Shown here: piece by piece, positions 60,364 through 64,000 of the stretch
Position numbering within the stretch: position 1 is the stretch's first letter
How the letters are laid out: each line of letters opens with the position of its first letter
Assembly: GCF_014054985.1 (NCBI RefSeq)
Contig: NZ_CP059569.1
Coordinates: 1,860,001-1,924,000, forward strand
DNA: 64,000 bases
Direction: 5' to 3'
Source of the DNA: Kingella oralis
GTDB lineage: Bacteria; Pseudomonadota; Gammaproteobacteria; Burkholderiales; Neisseriaceae
Notes under the pieces: model-generated
Told to the model about the DNA's origin: nothing
The model's input: the letters and a program-made list of their open reading frames with translations, nothing else
Database searches by the model: none
Program-made: the position numbers and the translations under genes

Positions 60364-62040
60364 ATGGATTTGCTCAAACTCATCTACACCCAACACCGCC
60401 GCCCGTTTTTGCAGATGCTCGCGCTCACCACCCTGTCGGGCGCGCTGGGCATCGGCATCCTGTCCTACATCAACCGCCATCTGCTGCAAGGCAGCGGCGG
60501 CGGGCTGCTGCCCTTTTTGCTGCTGGTCGCGTTTTACTTTATCGCCGCCAACTACGCCCAAATCCACCTTGCCAAAATCGGGCAAAACTTCGTGTGCCAG
60601 ATGCAAACCCAGCTCGTCAAACGCATCATGGATTCGCACGAAGAACAAATCCAGCTGATTGGCAAGCCCAAAATCCTCGCCAGCCTCGGCAGCGACATCC
60701 GCAGCCTGTCGTTTGCGTTTACACGGCTGCCCGAGCTGGTGCAAGGCGCATTGTTTGTTCTCGCCTGCTGCGCCTATATGCTCGCGCTGTCTGCCAAACT
60801 GTTTGCCGTTACCCTGCTGATGATGCTGCTGATGATAGCGGGCACCCATTTTGTCGTACAACGCCACTTCGCCAGCTTCCGCCAAATGCGCCGCAGCGAA
60901 GACGAAATCCAACGCCACTACGAAACCAGCCTCAACGGACACAAAGAACTCACCCTCAACCGCTACCGCGCCGAACGCTTCTACCAGCAAGAATTTCTGC
61001 CCGCCGCCGCCCACCGCCGCGACACCCACATCCGCGCCGATGCCTACCACGCCCTCGCCCTCAACTGGGGCAACAGCATCATGCTCGCCACCGTTGGCAT
61101 CATCTACTACCTCGCCAGCTACCACGGTTGGGCAAGCAACACCGATGCCGCCGCCCTCACCATGACCCTACTGTTCATGCGCGCCCCGCTTGCCTCCGCC
61201 GTTAGCGCATTCCCCCTGCTCGCCCAAAGCAAAGTCGCCCTGCAAGCCCTTGCCGATTTAGGGCTCGCCGACTACGCCACTCCCTTCCACAGCCCTTTCA
61301 GGCTGCCTGAAAACTGGCGCACCATCCGCCTGGAAAACATCACCTACGCCTACCCGCAGCAAGGCGGGCAAACCTTTGCGCTGCAACCCGTCAACCTCAC
61401 CCTACACCGCGGCGAAACCCTGTTTCTCATCGGCGGCAACGGCTCGGGCAAATCCACCCTCTCCATGCTGCTCGCCGGGCTGTACACCCCCGCATCGGGC
61501 AAAATTTTTGTGGACGACATCGAAATCACCGCCGAAAACCGCCCCGCCTACCGCCAACTGTTCGCCAGCGTGTTCACCGACTTTCATATCTTTGAACAAC
61601 TGGTGGACGGCATCGGCGAAGACGCCGCCCAAGCCCAAATCGCCCACTGGCTCGACCATTTGCAACTAGACGAAAAAGTCAAAATAGAACAAAACCGCAT
61701 CCTCAACAGCAAGTTATCGCAAGGGCAGAAAAAGCGGCTTGGCTTGCTTGCCGCCGCGCTGGAAAACCGCAGCATCATCATTTTGGACGAATGGGCGGCC
61801 GACCAAGACCCGCAGTTTCGCCGTATTTTTTACGAGCAACTGCTGCCGCTGCTCAAACAAAGCGGTAGCACCATCTTCGCCATCAGCCACGACGACAAAT
61901 ATTTCCACCACGCCGAGCGCATCATCTCCATGAAGCAAGGCGTGTTAAGCGAATTGGACAGCGAAACGGCAAGAGCGGTGGCGGATGAGCACAGCCGCGC
62001 GGGGGTGAACGTAGCAATTGACCGCCCTACCCTGCGCTAG
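60364..62040 (+). CDS. YojI/PvdE-like cyclic-peptide ABC exporter
   Basis: 558 residues from the ATG at 60364. An N-terminal domain of six membrane helices (LSGALGIGILSYINRHLLQG, LLPFLLLVAFYFIAANYAQI) is fused to one ATPase: Walker A IGGNGSGKSTLSMLLAGLY, signature LSQGQKKRLGLLAAALE, Walker B IIILDEWAADQDP and switch His ISHDDKYFHHAERI. DEWAADQDP and the SHDD-YF motif are typical of the SyrD/PvdE/YojI class that exports siderophore precursors or peptides. No biosynthetic cluster is nearby, so the cargo is unknown. A DUS pair at 62056-62095 terminates it. Confidence 0.83.
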   Translation: MDLLKLIYTQHRRPFLQMLALTTLSGALGIGILSYINRHLLQGSGGGLLPFLLLVAFYFIAANYAQIHLAKIGQNFVCQMQTQLVKRIMDSHEEQIQLIGKPKILASLGSDIRSLSFAFTRLPELVQGALFVLACCAYMLALSAKLFAVTLLMMLLMIAGTHFVVQRHFASFRQMRRSEDEIQRHYETSLNGHKELTLNRYRAERFYQQEFLPAAAHRRDTHIRADAYHALALNWGNSIMLATVGIIYYLASYHGWASNTDAAALTMTLLFMRAPLASAVSAFPLLAQSKVALQALADLGLADYATPFHSPFRLPENWRTIRLENITYAYPQQGGQTFALQPVNLTLHRGETLFLIGGNGSGKSTLSMLLAGLYTPASGKIFVDDIEITAENRPAYRQLFASVFTDFHIFEQLVDGIGEDAAQAQIAHWLDHLQLDEKVKIEQNRILNSKLSQGQKKRLGLLAAALENRSIIILDEWAADQDPQFRRIFYEQLLPLLKQSGSTIFAISHDDKYFHHAERIISMKQGVLSELDSETARAVADEHSRAGVNVAIDRPTLR

Positions 62041-62055
62041 GCACGGCGCGATAAA

Positions 62056-62095
62056 AGGCAGCCTGAAAACGAGAAATCCCGTTTTCAGGCTGCCT
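62056..62095. terminator. DUS-pair hairpin between the ABC exporter and the next gene
   Basis: AGGCAGCCTGAAAACG (62056-62071) pairs with CGTTTTCAGGCTGCCT (62080-62095), 16 bp with an 8-nt loop. Convergent genes share it. Confidence 0.7.
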
Positions 62096-62117
62096 CAATG
62101 TTTACGCGATGCAAGCA

Positions 62118-62684
62118 TCACAACCCCGCCAACGGGTCGTCAAATTTCTTTTCGGCTTTGGGTTTGGGCGGATGCTGTTTTTGGTAGCCTTTAATGTTGG
62201 CGAGCATTTGCTTCATAACGATGCCGTAAAACACGTTCATAAAGAATATTTGGAAATGCCCTGTTTTGCTGTATGCCTGCCCCGACAGGGTAACATCCAG
62301 CTGGGTGGGCGGCGCGCCGGCGGCGGGGCAGGTGATGTCCAGCGACAGCATAACGGCGCGGTCGTCGTTTTCCGTCATCAGCACCAGTTGGCTGTTGTTT
62401 ACGCCGACTACTTGGAAAAAATCCACAAAATCGTCGGCTTTGGGCGCGCGGTCGGGGTTTTTTTCCGCAAAACCTCTGATTGCTTCGGCTTTGAGCAGAC
62501 GGGCGACGGCGTTGCGGGCGCGCAGTGCGAGGGCGAATATTTTGGGCGTTTCGGAGGTGAGCGCAACGTAGGCTTCCCATGCGGTGGTGCCGCTGAGCAC
62601 TTTGCCGTGGGTGCTGTCGATGCAGTCGCATTCCACTTGCGGGGCGATGAGTTGGGCTTGGCTGGGGATATGGACTTGTGCCAT
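62118..62684 (-). CDS. DUF2867-like protein
   Basis: 188 residues, AAAGGAG before the ATG. FALALRARNAVARLLKAEAI, then FFQVVGVNNSQLVLMTENDD and RAVMLSLDITCPA resemble the DUF2867 pattern (R---h---hG-, then h-h-----h-hG-DD-HLDF). VTLSGQAYSKTGHFQIFFMN and IVMKQMLANIKGY form the end, followed by a basic tail. No signal peptide. Function unknown. It precedes the lytic transglycosylase gene on neither side as an obvious operon: 61 bp separate the two on the same strand. Confidence 0.6.
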   Translation of the reverse strand: MAQVHIPSQAQLIAPQVECDCIDSTHGKVLSGTTAWEAYVALTSETPKIFALALRARNAVARLLKAEAIRGFAEKNPDRAPKADDFVDFFQVVGVNNSQLVLMTENDDRAVMLSLDITCPAAGAPPTQLDVTLSGQAYSKTGHFQIFFMNVFYGIVMKQMLANIKGYQKQHPPKPKAEKKFDDPLAGL

Positions 62685-62745
62685 GGGAACTCCTTTTCGG
62701 GGTGGTGGTCGGATGGGTTTTCAAGCTGCCTTTGGGGCGGCGCGC

Positions 62746-63405
62746 TTATACGGCGGTGCCTGAGGCGTTGGCGGCGGGTTGGCTGGGGGTTTGCGGCGGC
62801 AGTTCGCTGCCTTGCCATTGCCAGTTGCGCTGATATGCGCCGAGCACGGCGTTGGGGTATTTCAGGCTGCCTAAGCTGCCGTTGTAGCGGGCGAGCATGC
62901 GCACGAGGTTGCCGTTTTCTAGGTTGCCGTAGTGGCGCAGGATGGTGCAGCCGTAGCGCAGGTTGGTGCGCACGTCAAACAGGTTGTGGCTTTCGTTGCC
63001 GATGTAGCGTTGCCAAAAAGGCATCACTTGCATCAGCCCTTTTGCGCCCACGTTGCTGATGGCGTATTGGCGAAAGCGGCTTTCCACTTCGATTAGCCCG
63101 AGGATGATTTGCGGGTCTAGCGCAGCGCGGCTGGCTTCGTATTGAATCATCACCAGCAGGCGGCGGCGGTAAAGCTCGCTGTCGATAAAGCGGGCGAGGC
63201 GGGCGGACATTTCGTTGAGCCAGCGTTGCCCTTCGGCGGGGCGGTCAAACACGAGGCGCGGCGGGCTGGCGTTTTCAACGGATTGGCGCATGATGCTGGC
63301 AACGTCGTCGGACAGGGTTTCTTCGCGTTGCGCGCCTGCGTGCAAAAGGGCGGGGGCGGCGAGGGCGGCGGTGGTGAGGAGGAAGTGACGGCGGGTTAGG
63401 GGCAT
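62746..63405 (-). CDS. Lytic transglycosylase (SLT family)
   Basis: 219 residues from the ATG at 63405. The signal sequence MPLTRRHFLLTTAALAAPAL is Tat-like (TRRHFL). The SLT domain has catalytic Glu in IILGLIEVESRFRQYAISNVG, then AKGLMQVMPFWQRYIGNES, LRYGCTILRHY and MLARYNGSLGSLKYPNAVL. It cleaves peptidoglycan between MurNAc and GlcNAc. It is short, with only one linker before the domain. The longer frame to 63474 contains a translated uptake sequence. Confidence 0.88.
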   Translation of the reverse strand: MPLTRRHFLLTTAALAAPALLHAGAQREETLSDDVASIMRQSVENASPPRLVFDRPAEGQRWLNEMSARLARFIDSELYRRRLLVMIQYEASRAALDPQIILGLIEVESRFRQYAISNVGAKGLMQVMPFWQRYIGNESHNLFDVRTNLRYGCTILRHYGNLENGNLVRMLARYNGSLGSLKYPNAVLGAYQRNWQWQGSELPPQTPSQPAANASGTAV

Positions 63406-63547
63406 GGTTTGAGGTAGGGTTAGGGGTTGGGTGGGTTTGCCTGTTTCAGGCTGCCTTTGGGGCGTGAACGTCATACTGTTTACAACAATCTGAACAACGA
63501 TAAGGCAGCCTGAAACGTGAAAAACCGCTTTTCAGGCTGCCTCAGCC

Positions 63548-64000
63548 TCACGGCTTTCTTGCCAACATATTCACAAATTTAAACTGCACGGGGTTGCCGT
63601 GGGCATCTTTGGCGTGCATCGCGCCCAGTTCCTCGCGGTAGTCCAGCAGTTCCCAGCCTGCGTAGTAATCGCGCAATTCGTTTTCTTGGAAGGTGAACGA
63701 AAACGGCATCGGGCAGGGGTAATCGGGCGTGTCCATCGCGCAGACGATGAGGTTGTAGCCGCCGCTTTGCGTGTGCGCCTGCATATCGGCGATGATGGCG
63801 GGCACGCGGTCGTGTTCTAGGAACATAAAGGTTACGGTGGAGACGATAAAGCCGTAGTCCTCTTGCAGCGCGGCTTGATTGAGGTCGTATAGCTCGGTGC
63901 GGACGGGGATGCGCTCTTCGGCGGCGATTTGGGCGATGTTCGCCAGCCCATTGGGGTTGGTGTCCACGGCGGTTACGTCAAAGCCTTGCAAGGCGAGATA
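63548..64000 (-). CDS. tehB: TehB-like SAM-dependent methyltransferase (5' end outside window)
   Basis: About 151 codons are visible and the gene continues past the right edge. YLALQGFDVTAVDTNPNGLA is motif II after the SAM-binding start, then EDYGFIVSTVTFMFLEHDRV, GGYNLIVCAMDTPDYPCPMP and FSFTFQENELRDYYAGWELL, which match the C-terminal half of TehB (DTPDYPCP--F-F-F-E-ELR-YY-GWE). TehB methylates tellurite and is linked to peroxide and metalloid resistance. A DUS pair (63503-63542) follows its stop. Confidence 0.87.
   Translation of the reverse strand, partial: YLALQGFDVTAVDTNPNGLANIAQIAAEERIPVRTELYDLNQAALQEDYGFIVSTVTFMFLEHDRVPAIIADMQAHTQSGGYNLIVCAMDTPDYPCPMPFSFTFQENELRDYYAGWELLDYREELGAMHAKDAHGNPVQFKFVNMLARKP

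Overview
The window is a dense, mostly GC-rich stretch of chromosome from a member of the Neisseriaceae, most likely a Kingella of the K. oralis / K. denitrificans type. The main evidence is the DNA uptake sequence (DUS) dialect. The 12-mer AGGCAGCCTGAA (AG-kingDUS) and its complement occur well over a hundred times by eye, in intergenic inverted pairs that look like terminators and inside many genes. The gene set also fits Neisseriaceae: Acp adhesin/lysozyme-inhibitor homologue, a PglL-like oligosaccharyltransferase, MisS-like kinase, TamA/TamB, ArfA, and a tpiA-secG-tRNA-Leu block.

Layout. 1-4.7 kb: yaaA (cut by the window edge), a MisS-like histidine kinase without its regulator, greA, a lipoprotein and cysK. 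5.0-8.3 kb: DUF2069 protein plus PglL-like ligase, a pRiA4b ORF-3 family protein and a DUF4298 protein. 8.5-14.8 kb: recA, dsbD, lnt, panD and a phospholipid-methyltransferase-like protein. 14.9-22.4 kb: trpE, a membrane phosphoesterase, an unknown protein, ribA-DUF1304, an ArnT-like glycosyltransferase and hscB. 22.5-24.8 kb: a membrane protein, then an AT-rich segment with a foreign Neisseria-type DUS. 24.8-32.7 kb: ubiD, ssb, a YajR-like MFS transporter, a TRIC-type channel, dedA, maf, a lipoprotein, acp and a His-rich protein. 32.8-43 kb: arfA, an unknown protein, tamB-tamA, slyX, a Na+/H+ antiporter, two tRNAs and a CopD-like protein. 43-50.9 kb: clpA-clpS, cspA, mltG, ibaG, an RDD protein, miaA and a zinc/manganese binding protein. 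51-64 kb: ubiC-orn, a FUSC protein, dnaK, tpiA-secG-tRNA-Leu, an unknown/ygfX pair, DUF523, rhlE, a YojI-like ABC exporter, a DUF2867-like protein, a lytic transglycosylase and tehB (cut by the window edge).

Most genes are core housekeeping: envelope biogenesis (lnt, tamAB, secG, mltG, dsbD), proteostasis (dnaK, hscB, clpSA, arfA), cofactors (ribA, panD, ubiC, ubiD) and nucleic-acid metabolism (recA, ssb, orn, rhlE, miaA). The unusual material is mostly non-coding: two genes (dedA, lnt) bracketed by near-perfect inverted repeats; a dispersed fold-back element with GAAACCTTTGCAAAA termini; a structured element ahead of ribA; a Neisseria-dialect DUS hairpin in an AT-rich import; a hairpin inside arfA; and uptake sequences reused as stop codons and placed at a near-constant distance from -10 boxes. 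All calls come from reading the sequence; no database search was run.
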